Origin: an uncultured Oscillospiraceae bacterium
GTDB taxonomy: Bacteria; Bacillota; Clostridia; Oscillospirales; Oscillospiraceae
NCBI GenBank assembly: GCA_934646005.1
Contig: CAKUED010000016.1
Span: 1-64,000 of the forward strand
DNA: 64,000 nt
Direction: 5' to 3'
Shown here: piece by piece, positions 34,300 through 43,881 of the stretch
Position numbering within the stretch: the first letter of the stretch is position 1
Layout: each line of letters opens with the position of its first letter
Position numbers and translations under genes: made by a program
The notes under the pieces: model-generated
The model's input: only the letters and a program-made list of their open reading frames with translations
Told to the model about the DNA's origin: nothing
Database searches by the model: none

Positions 34300-35154
34300 T
34301 TACTCGTATGCCCTTGCCGCCAGAAATTCTGCCAGCAGCGCCTGTTCATCCTCGTCGGGAGGCGTGCCGGTTTGGGTTTTGAAGCGTTGGGCGGCGGTCA
34401 GCAGGTCGGGCGCGCCCTCTGCCGCGTTGGCGGCGGCGGTCATTTGGGCGGCGTACTGCGCAAATTCCGCGCGCGTATACAGCCCGTGGTGCGCCGGGAC
34501 GTACCACTGCGCGTCCAGCGCCAGCAGGCGCTCCATGAGCGCGCGGGTGCGCGCCGGGGTGCGATGCCACGGCTCGTGATCCATGTTGAGGTACAGGCAG
34601 TCGCCCAAAAATGCCACGCCCGCCTCCGGCAGCAGCGCCACACAGCAGTCCGGGCTGTGGTCGCTCACGACCTGCATCAGGCGCACCGTCAGCCCGCCGA
34701 GGTCGATCGTTTCCTCGCCCGCGAATGTCCGCGCCGCCGCGGGGACTTGAATGCTGCGCGGCTGGGTCGGGTACTCGATCTGGATATTCTCGCGGCAGAA
34801 GTCCATCTCCGTCCCCGCCGCCACGCGCGCGGCAAGCGCGTCGTCATCCCATGTAAGCGTGCGCATCCAGTCGAGCTTTGCCGCCGTCTGCTCACACGCG
34901 ATGACCGGCAGGGCGGTGCTCACCGCGCCGAAGCAGTGATCCCAGTGCCAGTGCGTCAGGCAAACCGCCTGCAATGACAGCCCGCGCCCCCGCGCAAATG
35001 CCAGCAGCGGCGCGACGTGGGCGGGCGAATTGCCGCCGTCGATGAGCACCGCGCCGCGTGTGCCCGCTGCAAGCCCCAGCGCGGGACGGTCGCCCGCCTG
35101 CACGAGGTCGGTATACCACACCCCCGGTGCGAGCGCGTGAATGTCCATGCTCAT
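34300..35154 (-). CDS. MBL-fold metallo-hydrolase
   Basis: 284 residues of the metallo-beta-lactamase superfamily. The zinc motif is LTHWHWDHCFGA (HxHxDH); further ligands are in VSDHSPDCC and FLGDCLYLN, and VPAHHGLY. It resembles hydroxyacylglutathione-hydrolase-like or flavoprotein-less MBL enzymes; the substrate is unclear. It overlaps the preceding TIGR04255 gene by 4 bp, so the two are coupled. Confidence 0.85.
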   Translation of the reverse strand: MSMDIHALAPGVWYTDLVQAGDRPALGLAAGTRGAVLIDGGNSPAHVAPLLAFARGRGLSLQAVCLTHWHWDHCFGAVSTALPVIACEQTAAKLDWMRTLTWDDDALAARVAAGTEMDFCRENIQIEYPTQPRSIQVPAAARTFAGEETIDLGGLTVRLMQVVSDHSPDCCVALLPEAGVAFLGDCLYLNMDHEPWHRTPARTRALMERLLALDAQWYVPAHHGLYTRAEFAQYAAQMTAAANAAEGAPDLLTAAQRFKTQTGTPPDEDEQALLAEFLAARAYE

Positions 35155-35936
35155 ACCGCGCCCGGCTGCATCGCGTCATGCAGCGTGTCGGTGATGGCGC
35201 TGCGGAAGACGCTGGTGGCGTTGCCGCTCAGCACATTCAGCGCCGCCGCCGCGTGCCCGAGCGGGGTGTTGCCCTCCATATACAGATCGAGATCCAGCAG
35301 GAACACCCGCTCCTCCGTCGTCTTTTTCGTGGCGTTTTCCGTCCGGCGCAAAACGGCGGGCGCGCTTTTGATGTTCGCCTTCGCCCCGCCGGGGACGCTC
35401 AAGGTCGCCGTCTGCTCGAATTTGGCAAATGCCCCGCTCTGCACATCCTCCGACGCCATGAGCCCCAAAAACTCCGGCGCGATCAGCTCCCGCCACGAGC
35501 ATTCCTCCAGCCCCAGCATCGCGCGGCGGATGAAGTTGATGTACCGCAGCCCGACGCGCGAAAAATACGCCGGCTGATAGACACGGATAAAGTCCGCCAG
35601 CACCACGTCCAGCCGCCGGGCAAAGTCCTCCCAGCGCGTATAGCGGTGCGTGGACAGCGCGATAAAGCCCTTGGCAAGGCTCACCTTCCACTGCCCGTCC
35701 TCCGAGATGAACTGATAATTGTTGACCGTGCCCTGCGGGATCATTTTGCCGTCCCGCTGCACGGGCGGGAGCTGCTCGACCTTTTTGGCGTACTGCGGAT
35801 ACGCTCCGCGTACCGCGTCCTGAAATTCAAACGGCTCCTGCGCCTCGATCTTCAGAATGTCGGGGAATCGGAGCTGGCAGATCACCTCCATAATCTGATT
35901 GCGCCCGTAAATGCAGCGTTCTTCGTGAGAAAACAT
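35151..35936 (-). CDS. TIGR04255 family protein
   Basis: 261 residues. The opening EVICQLRFPDILKIEAQEPFEFQDAVRG (shortened: EVICQLRFPDILKI) and the segment FISEDGQWKVSLAKGFIALST match TIGR04255, a family of unknown function sometimes found with toxin-antitoxin-like or defence loci. Here it is coupled to an MBL hydrolase and shows no such partner. No signal peptide or membrane helix is evident. Confidence 0.75.
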   Translation of the reverse strand: MFSHEERCIYGRNQIMEVICQLRFPDILKIEAQEPFEFQDAVRGAYPQYAKKVEQLPPVQRDGKMIPQGTVNNYQFISEDGQWKVSLAKGFIALSTHRYTRWEDFARRLDVVLADFIRVYQPAYFSRVGLRYINFIRRAMLGLEECSWRELIAPEFLGLMASEDVQSGAFAKFEQTATLSVPGGAKANIKSAPAVLRRTENATKKTTEERVFLLDLDLYMEGNTPLGHAAAALNVLSGNATSVFRSAITDTLHDAMQPGAV

Positions 35937-36071
35937 TCTTCCGCCTCCTGCCTTTGTGCTTTTTGTATAGCATAGCCGTTTCGGGCAGAAAAATCAAGCC
36001 GCGCATTGGCATTTGCCGCCGGGTGTGGTATACTGGGGAAAATCAGACATTCCCTTTTCAAGGAGGTCTCC

Positions 36072-36998
36072 ATGCAATTCTTATATATTCTGGAGCGTCT
36101 GCGCCACCCGGTGCTCGACGCGATCTTTTCCGCCGTGACCTACGGCGGTGATGAGCTGGCGTTTTTAGTGCTTTCGTTTGCGCTGTTCTGGTGCGTGAGC
36201 AAGCGCGGCGGGTATTACGCGTTTCTCGTCGGGCTGTTCGGCACGCTCGGCAACCAGTTCTTGAAGCTCGTCTGCCGCATCCCGCGCCCGTGGGTGCTCG
36301 ACCCGGATTTTACGATCGTAGAAAGCGCGCGCGCCGCGGCGACGGGCTATTCCTTCCCCTCCGGGCACACGCAGAACGCCGTGGGCACATTCGGCGCGAT
36401 GGCGGTGACGGCAAAGCGCCGCTGGGTGCGCTGGGTGTGCGCGGCGCTGATCGTGCTCGTGCCGTTTTCGCGGATGTACCTGGGCGTACACACGCCGCTG
36501 GACGTGGGCGTTGCCTTCGCGCTGGCGCTCGTGCTGCTCGCGGCGCTCTACCCGGCGTTCCGCTCGGACGCTACGCAGGCAAAAGCCATGCCGTGGCTGC
36601 TCGGCGCGGCGCTCGTACTCGCGGCGGCATTTTACGGCTATGCGAGCGGGCTGCGCGTGGATGCTTCCTCCGCCGAGGCTGCCTCCAACGTGACGCACGG
36701 CGCGCAGAATGCCGCCAAGCTGCTCGGTGCGATCGCGGCGCTGCCGCTGATGTATTTCATTGAGAAAAGGTATATCAAGTTTGACACCCGCGCCGTCTGG
36801 TACGCGCAGGCGCTCAAGCTCATTCTGGGGCTGGCGCTGCTGCTGGCGGTCAAGACGGTGCTCAAGGCGCCGCTGCTCGCCATTTTGCCGGAGGGTCTCG
36901 CCGGGGCGGCGCGCTACTTTATTCTGGTGCTGTGCGCCGGGTGTGTCTGGCCGCTGACGTTCCGATTCTGGGCGAAGCTGGGAAGGAAAAACGCATGA
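36072..36998 (+). CDS. PAP2-family membrane phosphatase
   Basis: 308 residues and about eight membrane helices. It contains the three-part phosphatase signature: KLVCRIPRP, SFPSGHTQNAVG and SRMYLGVHTPLDV. PAP2 enzymes dephosphorylate phosphatidate or undecaprenyl pyrophosphate on the outer face of the membrane. The start at 36072 follows AAGGAGG. Its stop overlaps the next gene's ATG (ATGA), making an operon with the alpha/beta hydrolase and DUF2804 genes. Confidence 0.9.
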   Translation: MQFLYILERLRHPVLDAIFSAVTYGGDELAFLVLSFALFWCVSKRGGYYAFLVGLFGTLGNQFLKLVCRIPRPWVLDPDFTIVESARAAATGYSFPSGHTQNAVGTFGAMAVTAKRRWVRWVCAALIVLVPFSRMYLGVHTPLDVGVAFALALVLLAALYPAFRSDATQAKAMPWLLGAALVLAAAFYGYASGLRVDASSAEAASNVTHGAQNAAKLLGAIAALPLMYFIEKRYIKFDTRAVWYAQALKLILGLALLLAVKTVLKAPLLAILPEGLAGAARYFILVLCAGCVWPLTFRFWAKLGRKNA

Positions 36999-37963
36999 AA
37001 GCACCCGCAAAAATTCTGACCGCCGCCGCAGCGGTCTTTACCGGCACGGGGCTTTGCGAGCTGTGCTACGCCGGTGCACCGAAGCGCCATACGGGCAAAC
37101 TCACGCGCGAGGCGCTGCAAGGTACGACCTATGCCCACTTTGCCGATGCCGTCCTGGCCGGTGCGGACTGGATCGCGCGAAAGCCCCGGCAAACGCTGCG
37201 CGTGATGAGCTACGACAAAAAGTGGCTCACCGCCGAATTTCTGCCGTGTGAGCACGCCGTGGGCACGATCCTGATGTTCCACGGCTATCGCTCCTGCGCG
37301 CAGTACGACTTTGCCGCCTACGCGCAGTTTTTGCATGAACAGGGCTATAACCTGCTTCTTTGCACGCAGCGTGCGCACGGCGCGTCGGGCGGGCACTTCA
37401 TCACCTTCGGCGCGCGGGAGCACTACGATGTGCTCTCGTGGGTCACATATCTTGCGCAGATGCTGGGGCTTGACCATCCGCTGTATCTGATGGGCGTGTC
37501 GATGGGCGCGACGAGCGTCCTGCTCGCCTCGTGCTTTGAATTTCCCGCGAATGTGCGCGGCATCGTCGCCGACTGCGGCTTTACCTCGCCGGACGCCATT
37601 TTGCGCCATGTGGCGCGGCAGCGCTTCCCGCGGCTGCCTGTGGGCGCGGCGCTTGCGCCCATGCGCGTGTTCGCGCCGGTGCTGGCGGGCTACCGCCTTG
37701 CCGGGTGCAGCACGCTGGACGCGCTGCGCGCGGCAAATTACCCCGTCCTGTTCATCCACGGCGAGGCAGACACGTTCGTCCCCTGCCGGATGTCGGAGGA
37801 GGGGTATCTTGCCTGCCGCACCGAAAAATCGCTGCTGCGCATCCCCGGCGCGCGGCACGCGCAAAGTGCTCTCGTCGCGCCGGAGCGCGTCCTGCCCGCC
37901 GTGGCGGCATTTCTCAAAAATCATCTTTCACAGGAGGCAACGTCATGCAGCACGAAATTCTGA
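36995..37963 (+). CDS. Alpha/beta hydrolase
   Basis: 322 residues. An N-terminal hydrophobic stretch (about 5-25) may anchor it. Nucleophile elbow GVSMGATS, acid in HGEADTFVP, histidine in PGARHAQS, and an early oxyanion segment FHGYRSCAQYD. It resembles YqkD/BEM46-type esterases or lysophospholipases. It overlaps the PAP2 gene by 4 bp and the DUF2804 gene by 19 bp, suggesting a shared role in lipid or envelope turnover. Confidence 0.87.
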   Translation: MKAPAKILTAAAAVFTGTGLCELCYAGAPKRHTGKLTREALQGTTYAHFADAVLAGADWIARKPRQTLRVMSYDKKWLTAEFLPCEHAVGTILMFHGYRSCAQYDFAAYAQFLHEQGYNLLLCTQRAHGASGGHFITFGAREHYDVLSWVTYLAQMLGLDHPLYLMGVSMGATSVLLASCFEFPANVRGIVADCGFTSPDAILRHVARQRFPRLPVGAALAPMRVFAPVLAGYRLAGCSTLDALRAANYPVLFIHGEADTFVPCRMSEEGYLACRTEKSLLRIPGARHAQSALVAPERVLPAVAAFLKNHLSQEATSCSTKF

Positions 37964-38973
37964 CCGCCGCGCCGCTTCTGGATCGGAAGGGCGACCTCGC
38001 CGAGCCCGGCTGGGCGCGCAGCCTGCTGCCGGTATACTGCCGCGATGAGATCAAAGTGGGCAAGCTGCGCATCAAGGAGTGGGACTACTACCTCATCACC
38101 GACGGGCACATCGGTCTGGCGCTGACCATCGCCGACAATGGCTATATGGGGCTGGACTCCATCTCCTTCCTGCACTTTGACGAGGGCTGGGAGCAGACAA
38201 AAAGCCCCATGCGCCTCTTCCCGCGCGGCAAAACGGGGCTGCCCGAAACGTCCGTGGACGGTGCGAGTGAGATCGCGCGCGGCGGCTACGCCATGGCGTT
38301 TTACCACGAGGACGACGCGCGCTGCCTGACGTTCCACATGGATAACTTCCGCGGCAAGGACGCCATCGAAGGCATCGTCCGCCTGACGGATGAGCCGCGC
38401 GAGAGCATCGTCATCGCAACGCCGTTTGATAAGCCGAAGCATTTTTACTACAACCAGAAGATCAACTGCCTGCGCGCCGAGGGCTGGATCGAGCTGGGAG
38501 ACCGGCGCTTTGAGCTGACGCCTGACCACTTTTTCGCCGTGCTCGACTGGGGACGCGGCGTGTGGACATACCACAACACATGGTACTGGGGCAGCGCCTC
38601 TGGGCTGCTGGACGGCGTGCCGTTCGGCTGGAACATCGGATACGGCTTCGGCAACACCGCCGCCGCGTCGGAAAACGCGCTGTTTTATGACGGCGTGCTG
38701 CACAAGCTCAGCCAGGTCACGTTTGAAATTCCGCAGAAGGACAGCAAATTCGACTACCTCGCCCCGTGGAAATTCACCAGTGACGACAACCGCTTTTATA
38801 TGGACTTCACCCCCGTGCTCGACCGCAGCGCGTGCATGAACGCGGGCGTTCTCAAATCCGACCAGCATCAGGTGTTCGGTCGCTTCACAGGTCGCGTCAC
38901 GCTGGACGACGGCACGGTCCTCCCCGTCCGCGACTTCTTCGGCTTCGCCGAACGAGTTGAAAACAAATGGTGA
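37945..38973 (+). CDS. DUF2804 domain-containing protein
   Basis: 342 residues matching DUF2804 over the full length. Landmarks are RIKEWDYYLITDG, FALWDWGRG-like FAVLDWGRGVWTYHNTWYWG and GWNIGYGFGN. The family is uncharacterised. CAGGAGGCAACG precedes the ATG at 37945, which lies inside the end of the hydrolase gene. It closes the PAP2 operon. Confidence 0.85.
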   Translation: MQHEILTAAPLLDRKGDLAEPGWARSLLPVYCRDEIKVGKLRIKEWDYYLITDGHIGLALTIADNGYMGLDSISFLHFDEGWEQTKSPMRLFPRGKTGLPETSVDGASEIARGGYAMAFYHEDDARCLTFHMDNFRGKDAIEGIVRLTDEPRESIVIATPFDKPKHFYYNQKINCLRAEGWIELGDRRFELTPDHFFAVLDWGRGVWTYHNTWYWGSASGLLDGVPFGWNIGYGFGNTAAASENALFYDGVLHKLSQVTFEIPQKDSKFDYLAPWKFTSDDNRFYMDFTPVLDRSACMNAGVLKSDQHQVFGRFTGRVTLDDGTVLPVRDFFGFAERVENKW

Positions 38974-38976
38974 CTT

Positions 38977-39244
38977 GCATTTTTCAAAAATAAATTTTTG
39001 AAAAATGCTCAAACGAAAACCGCTTCGCTGGGTTTCCGTTTGAAAAGGCTCACACTGCGCTGCACGCATAATTTTTGTGCAAGCACAAAAATTCTACATT
39101 CCGCTCCGTGAGCAGAATTTTTGCCGACGTACACGCCGCCGGCAAAAATGATTCAAATTATTTTCGCCGCTGCGGCGGCGAAACTCTGCGAGGCTTTTGA
39201 GAATTAAAAGTGCCCCGGCTGCATTTGCAGCCGGGGCATTTTTT
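38977..39244. terminator. Tandem array of six hairpins between DUF2804 and acsB
   Basis: Consecutive inverted repeats: 38977-39008 (GCATTTTTCAAAAA stem), 39009-39043 (TCAAACG stem), 39070-39093 (AATTTTTGTGC stem), 39117-39149 (ATTTTTGCCG stem), 39162-39183 (TTTCGCCGC stem) and 39211-39238 (TGCCCCGGCTGC stem, then TTTTTT). The last is a good bidirectional terminator for the convergent genes. The others have AT-rich bases and are less clearly terminators. Confidence 0.6.
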
Positions 39245-39250
39245 GTGTGA

Positions 39251-41386
39251 TTACATGAGCGGCTCCATATTGAGAACGGGGTGGTTCTTTTCCTGGAGGA
39301 ACTCATACAGCGCGTCGCAGTCGGTGCAGACGGTCTCATCGGCGATCATGTCGGTGAAGTTGTCGATGCCGTACAGCTCCTTCGCGGTCTTGTTCAGACG
39401 CTCGCCCACATCGTCCTTCAGCTCCTTCGGCATCCACACGATGCGCTCAATGCCGCCCTCGGCGTGGATGAACTTCTTGGAGGCGATGAAGTGACGGCCG
39501 TGACCCATGTAGCCCGGGGTCTGCACGCCGCCGCCGGTGCAGGAGGCGAGCTCACCGAACGTCATGCCGGCAGGCGTCATGCCCGCGTACTCACGGTTGA
39601 CGACGATAAAGCCGTTGGACATCGGCTCGATGCCGGAGATGCACTCGAAGCAGCCGCAGGAGGTCATCGGGTCTTCCATGATGGAGTACAGCGTGACTTC
39701 CTCGACCGCGCCGTGCGTGGCGTCCTTGATGGCTTCGTTGACGGTGGTATAGCGGCCCGTGCGCTCGTCGAGGCAGCCCTCCTTGAGGATCGGCTGAGAC
39801 GGACCGTTCGGGTTGAGCTCATACGTCGCCTTGGCGTCGAGCCACGACACCGCGCCGCACAGACCCAGACGTTCCGGCGTGACGACGCAGCAGTGCGCCG
39901 GCGCGAACGACTGGCAGAGGATGCAGGTGAAGAAGCGGTCCACAGACTCGTCGGTCATGGAGGCAAGGCGGTCGTCACGCATATTGTAGCGCGGCAGCGC
40001 CACGTCGTTCAGGAACGCGGTCGCCTTGGCGGGATCGGTGATGAGCGTGACCTGGCACTTATCGACGACGGCGTCAAATTCGTCCATGATCATGTGGTAC
40101 AGGACCTCGCCGAAATGCTTCAGGCGCAGACCCTTGTCATAAGCGTCGTTGGAGATGCGGATGCGGAACTGGTTGCGCTGACCGGTGTGCATCACGCCCT
40201 CCATGTAGTTGAACCACGCGTGGATCTTACGCTCGATGACAGACTCGAAATCCGCCTGCATCTTCTTGCCGTAGACCTCGATGACGGTCGCCAGCGCGTA
40301 TTCCAGATCGCCGGAATCAATATCCGGGCCGTCGATGGTGATCTTGTGATCCTCGACCTCGGCAGCGTCCTTCATCAGCACCAGCTCGCAGGTGGTGTTC
40401 TTGGCGGACCAGAACTCGACCTTCATATCTGCCTTACGGATGATCTCGCCCTCGAACGCGGCGGCAAACGCCACGGGGATGGGCAGCTCCTTGGACTTGA
40501 TCTTGATGCCGCGCAGCTCGAGCGACTTCTTGACCGTCTCGGCATGGTCGGTGCAGCTCTCCAGAGCGCCCGGGACCTGATTTTCGCCCAGGTCAATATC
40601 GACCACGACCGGGAAGCCGAGCGCGATCGCGCCAGCGCCTGCGGAGACGACGACATTGTCGATCGCGCCGAAGGTGTTGACGAACGCGGGCACGCGCTCC
40701 TTGGTGTAGGCAAGCAGACCCGCCAGATCGCCCGGCTGGATGTTGCCGAAGATCAGCGCCGCGCGGATGGCGACGGTGACAACGTGGATGACCGCCGTGA
40801 CGTCATGACCCAGCGGGATGACGCGCAGCTCCAGACCCATCTTGACGCCGGCTTCAGCACACTGCTCAATGACGTCGCCGACCATAAAGGTCATGATGCC
40901 CTTGGACTGATAGTCCTTGACGACCTTGGCGACATCCTCGGCGTTTTCCGCCTTGCCCAGCACGACCGCCACGCCCGGAATATCGCCGGTGACCAGCGGC
41001 ACGCCGAGGGAGCGGATGATGGGATCGGGCACGAAGCCGATGCCGGGCACGCTTGCCTGCTCGTAAGCGTCCTTCGGCTCGACAAATTTCAGACCTTCCA
41101 GAATTTCAGCGCCGACCGCGGTGGCAAGACCGGCGTTGAGCGCCTGACCCAGATCTTCCTGATTGGTGATGAGGCTCTTGAGCACGCCCACGCACGCGGG
41201 CAGGTCGCCGAGCTTCGTGACCTTCACGCCGGTGGCGGCGTAGATCGTGGGGAAGAAATATGCGGTGTCAGGGAAAGCGATCTCTTTCTCTGCGCCGTAT
41301 TTTGCGATCGCGTCATTGACCGCGCCTTCGGTCAGTCCAGCAACGGCATTCGAGCCGCCATAAATCAGATCGGTTAATACGCTCAT
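39251..41386 (-). CDS. acsB: Acetyl-CoA synthase (CODH/ACS complex beta subunit)
   Basis: 711 residues, close to the usual bacterial length of about 730. It joins CO, a methyl group from the corrinoid protein and CoA into acetyl-CoA. The A-cluster cysteines are visible: CILCQSFAPAHCC, GLCGAV and the Cys-Gly-Cys of MTSCGCFECI. The N-terminal CODH-binding domain is present (LTEGAVNDAIAKYGAEKEIAFPD region). The start at 41386 follows AGGAGGAG; the frame upstream has no homology. It has its own promoter and is separated from acsCE by a terminator. No CODH (acsA/cooS) gene lies in the window. Confidence 0.96.
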   Translation of the reverse strand: MSVLTDLIYGGSNAVAGLTEGAVNDAIAKYGAEKEIAFPDTAYFFPTIYAATGVKVTKLGDLPACVGVLKSLITNQEDLGQALNAGLATAVGAEILEGLKFVEPKDAYEQASVPGIGFVPDPIIRSLGVPLVTGDIPGVAVVLGKAENAEDVAKVVKDYQSKGIMTFMVGDVIEQCAEAGVKMGLELRVIPLGHDVTAVIHVVTVAIRAALIFGNIQPGDLAGLLAYTKERVPAFVNTFGAIDNVVVSAGAGAIALGFPVVVDIDLGENQVPGALESCTDHAETVKKSLELRGIKIKSKELPIPVAFAAAFEGEIIRKADMKVEFWSAKNTTCELVLMKDAAEVEDHKITIDGPDIDSGDLEYALATVIEVYGKKMQADFESVIERKIHAWFNYMEGVMHTGQRNQFRIRISNDAYDKGLRLKHFGEVLYHMIMDEFDAVVDKCQVTLITDPAKATAFLNDVALPRYNMRDDRLASMTDESVDRFFTCILCQSFAPAHCCVVTPERLGLCGAVSWLDAKATYELNPNGPSQPILKEGCLDERTGRYTTVNEAIKDATHGAVEEVTLYSIMEDPMTSCGCFECISGIEPMSNGFIVVNREYAGMTPAGMTFGELASCTGGGVQTPGYMGHGRHFIASKKFIHAEGGIERIVWMPKELKDDVGERLNKTAKELYGIDNFTDMIADETVCTDCDALYEFLQEKNHPVLNMEPLM

Positions 41387-41436
41387 GGGAACTCCTCCTG
41401 TTTCACATATCCCCCCGATGGGGTTCTTCATCTTAT

Positions 41437-41465
41437 AGAATACCAACATTCTGCCGGTTTGTACA
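41437..41465 (-). promoter_or_regulatory. acsB: Candidate promoter of acsB
   Basis: On the minus strand, -35 TGTACA (complement of 41460-41465) and -10 TATTCT with an upstream TGG (complement of 41437-41442) are 17 bp apart. It lies downstream of the acsCE terminator, so acsB can be expressed independently. Confidence 0.4.
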
Positions 41466-41543
41466 GTGTTTTTTGTGGGATTGACAAAAAAATCCCGCAA
41501 AAAACTCATCATCCCACCCCTGCGGGCTGTTCCAGGATGCAAA

Positions 41544-41573
41544 ACAGGAGACCTGCCGGGGCAAGTCTCCTGT
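41544..41573 (-). terminator. Terminator between acsCE and acsB
   Basis: ACAGGAGAC pairs with GTCTCCTGT around a 12-nt GC-rich loop. On the minus strand a TTTTG follows; on the plus strand ATTTTTG. It begins 11 bp after the acsCE stop codon. Confidence 0.65.
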
Positions 41574-41583
41574 ATTTTTGCGC

Positions 41584-43860
41584 TTAGACCTCGAGATACG
41601 AGTCGGAATACAGCTCGTGGTTCTTGAAGATGTCGCAGGTCTTGATGGTCTCCATCAGGCGCAGGTCGTTGGGGTTGACGATGGCGGAGGTCAGACCCTG
41701 CATCATCGCCATGGCGACCAGCGCGGAGTCCATGATCGGACGCAGCGTCTTGGGCGCGCCGTTGGAGTTGTTGGACAGACCGCCGGTGGACTTGAGCCCT
41801 TCATCGGCAAACAGCTTGATGGCGTTGAGCACATCCATCTGCTTATCCTGCATACCCTTGACGACGAGGAACAGCGGGTCGAACCACAGATCGGTGGCTT
41901 CCATGCCAAGCGACAGACCGCGCTCGAGCATATTGTGGCAGTGCATCATGCGCTCTTCGTTGTCCTTGGCGATGCCGTCGGCGGAGCACAGCGCGATGCA
42001 GATCGCGTCGTTCGCAGCGGCGAGGTCGATGTTGGAGATACGAGAGCCCGCGTCGGCGGAGTTGACGATCGGCTTGCCGTTCGTGCGGTTGTAGACCTTG
42101 ATGCCGGCTTCGATCGCGCGCTTGTTGGCGGTATCGAGCGCCAGAGGCACGTTGTTGAAGTTCTCCTGCAGCAGCTTGACCGCCCAGGTCATGAGCTCAG
42201 GACCGTTGGACTCGGCAGGACCGATGTTGACGTCCAGATACGTTGCGCCCGCCTTGATCTGCTGCGCGGCACGCTCCAGAATGGGATCGGGGTTGAACGT
42301 CGCCATTGCCTCGCGGATGACCGGGGAGATGCAGTGGATGCGCTCGCCGATGGTGACGAACTTCGGCGATTCGGGGTCGCGCTGCTTGTAGTGCGCGCCC
42401 AGATCGTCGCGGATCTTGATGGCGGGGATGGACGCCGCGATCTTCTCGAAGTCCAGCGGCGCGTCGGCGGCGACTTCCTTCTTAGCCTCGACGGGCTTCT
42501 TGGAAGCAGCGGCAGCCTCGGCGGCAGCCTTGTATTCGCCGTCCTTCAGGTACTTGACCAGCTCGACCGCTTCGCGCGTGCCGACCACGACGTTCCACTC
42601 CGGCAGCTTGTCCTGAATTTCGCCCTTCATGACCGCGACCTTGCCCGGGATGATGAGGGTGCGGTTGTTGACCTTGGAGGCGATGTCGAACTCGTCAAAG
42701 AACTTCTTAACAGTCGAGGACGAGAACTTGCCGGCAGCCCACGCAGTCAGAACGGACATACCCGAAGCGTCGGTGATGAGCAGGTTGATGGGCGTCTTGG
42801 AGCGCTCGAGCTCGCCGGAGACCAGGAAGTAGGTCAGCGCGAAATCGACCGTCAGGCAGCACGGATCGTCGGGACCTGCGCCGTTGATGGGATAGATGCC
42901 CGGGGCGACCTTCATCGGCTTCTGCGGGTCGGTGAAGATGTTCTGACGCAGACCGTACAGCGGCAGCGCCTCGGCGTAGGTCATGCGCGGCATAACGATG
43001 ATCGAGCCGTATTTGAGCGTAAACACGGAGGCGAGCGCCGTTGCCAGATGCTCATCCTCCTTGCAGAGGTTTGCAAGATTCACGATGGAGGGATAGCCGA
43101 ACGTGCGGTCGCCGTCCTTCAGAGCGGTGCGGCGGACGAGCACGGCGTTTGCGAACGTCTCTTTGATCGTTGCGCCGGTCACATCGAGGATGAGGTTCTT
43201 GTTGCCGGACTTCTCCAGAGCTTCCACGGTGTTGTGCAGCTCAGAGAGGTCCGCGCCATGCACGCCCAGAACGATGCCCGCAGCGGTCGCAACTTCGCTC
43301 ATGGCGGCGTAGTTATCCTTATTCGCACCGTTCAGGATGGGCTTCGCGTCCTTGATGGCTTCCACAGCCGCCTTGGCGCTGTCCACATTTTCGGTTTCCA
43401 AAATCACGCCGCGCTCGCACGCCGCCGCCTTCTTTGCAAGCTCTGCAAAGCGCGCCGCGTCGCCCGCGTCGTGAATGTTGATAAATTCCACATATTCGCG
43501 CTCGCCGATACGCTCATAGTCCACAGTTTTCATCTGTGCGAGCTTGGCATCCACCGCCGCGTCGTCCATGCAGGTGCACAGCTCCACAGCGAACAGGTTG
43601 CGCGAAACAAACGTCTTTTCATGGCGGAACAGCACGGTTTCGCCGCCCAGCTTATGCCCGGCAACCTCCAGCGCCTTCATGGGGGGCGCGGTCGCCTCGC
43701 TCAGAAGCGCGATGGCTTCCTCGGACATATACGGGCACTTGGTGATGGGGAGCGCGCCCTGCGCGACCTTCATACAGAATGCCATGCAGGTGGGGCTGCC
43801 GCATTCCTTACAGTTCTTCTTGGGGGAGAGCTTGAAAATGTCAAGACCTTTAACTGCCAT
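41584..43860 (-). CDS. acsC-acsE: Fused corrinoid iron-sulfur protein large subunit (AcsC) and methyltetrahydrofolate methyltransferase (AcsE)
   Basis: 758 residues, two Wood-Ljungdahl proteins in one chain. Residues 1 to about 445 are AcsC: an N-terminal 4Fe-4S motif with cysteines at 17, 20, 25 and 42, then the TIM-barrel and corrinoid-binding region. An Ala/Lys-rich linker (AAAEAAAASKKPVEAKK) follows. From about residue 490 the rest is AcsE: VTIGERIH, YLDVNIGPAE, LALDTANKRAIEAG, LWFDPLFL and GLSNNSNGAP, the last holding the asparagine that assists methyl transfer. In model acetogens these are separate genes. AGGAGG precedes the ATG. Upstream is acsD (21 bp). Confidence 0.93.
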   Translation of the reverse strand: MAVKGLDIFKLSPKKNCKECGSPTCMAFCMKVAQGALPITKCPYMSEEAIALLSEATAPPMKALEVAGHKLGGETVLFRHEKTFVSRNLFAVELCTCMDDAAVDAKLAQMKTVDYERIGEREYVEFINIHDAGDAARFAELAKKAAACERGVILETENVDSAKAAVEAIKDAKPILNGANKDNYAAMSEVATAAGIVLGVHGADLSELHNTVEALEKSGNKNLILDVTGATIKETFANAVLVRRTALKDGDRTFGYPSIVNLANLCKEDEHLATALASVFTLKYGSIIVMPRMTYAEALPLYGLRQNIFTDPQKPMKVAPGIYPINGAGPDDPCCLTVDFALTYFLVSGELERSKTPINLLITDASGMSVLTAWAAGKFSSSTVKKFFDEFDIASKVNNRTLIIPGKVAVMKGEIQDKLPEWNVVVGTREAVELVKYLKDGEYKAAAEAAAASKKPVEAKKEVAADAPLDFEKIAASIPAIKIRDDLGAHYKQRDPESPKFVTIGERIHCISPVIREAMATFNPDPILERAAQQIKAGATYLDVNIGPAESNGPELMTWAVKLLQENFNNVPLALDTANKRAIEAGIKVYNRTNGKPIVNSADAGSRISNIDLAAANDAICIALCSADGIAKDNEERMMHCHNMLERGLSLGMEATDLWFDPLFLVVKGMQDKQMDVLNAIKLFADEGLKSTGGLSNNSNGAPKTLRPIMDSALVAMAMMQGLTSAIVNPNDLRLMETIKTCDIFKNHELYSDSYLEV

Positions 43861-43881
43861 AATTCGTTTCCTCCTTCTGCA

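Noticed and set aside
35151..35936. Defence or toxin-antitoxin role for the TIGR04255 protein
   Set aside because: The neighbour is a metallo-hydrolase and the flanking genes are housekeeping or envelope-related; no antitoxin, nuclease or phage signal is nearby.
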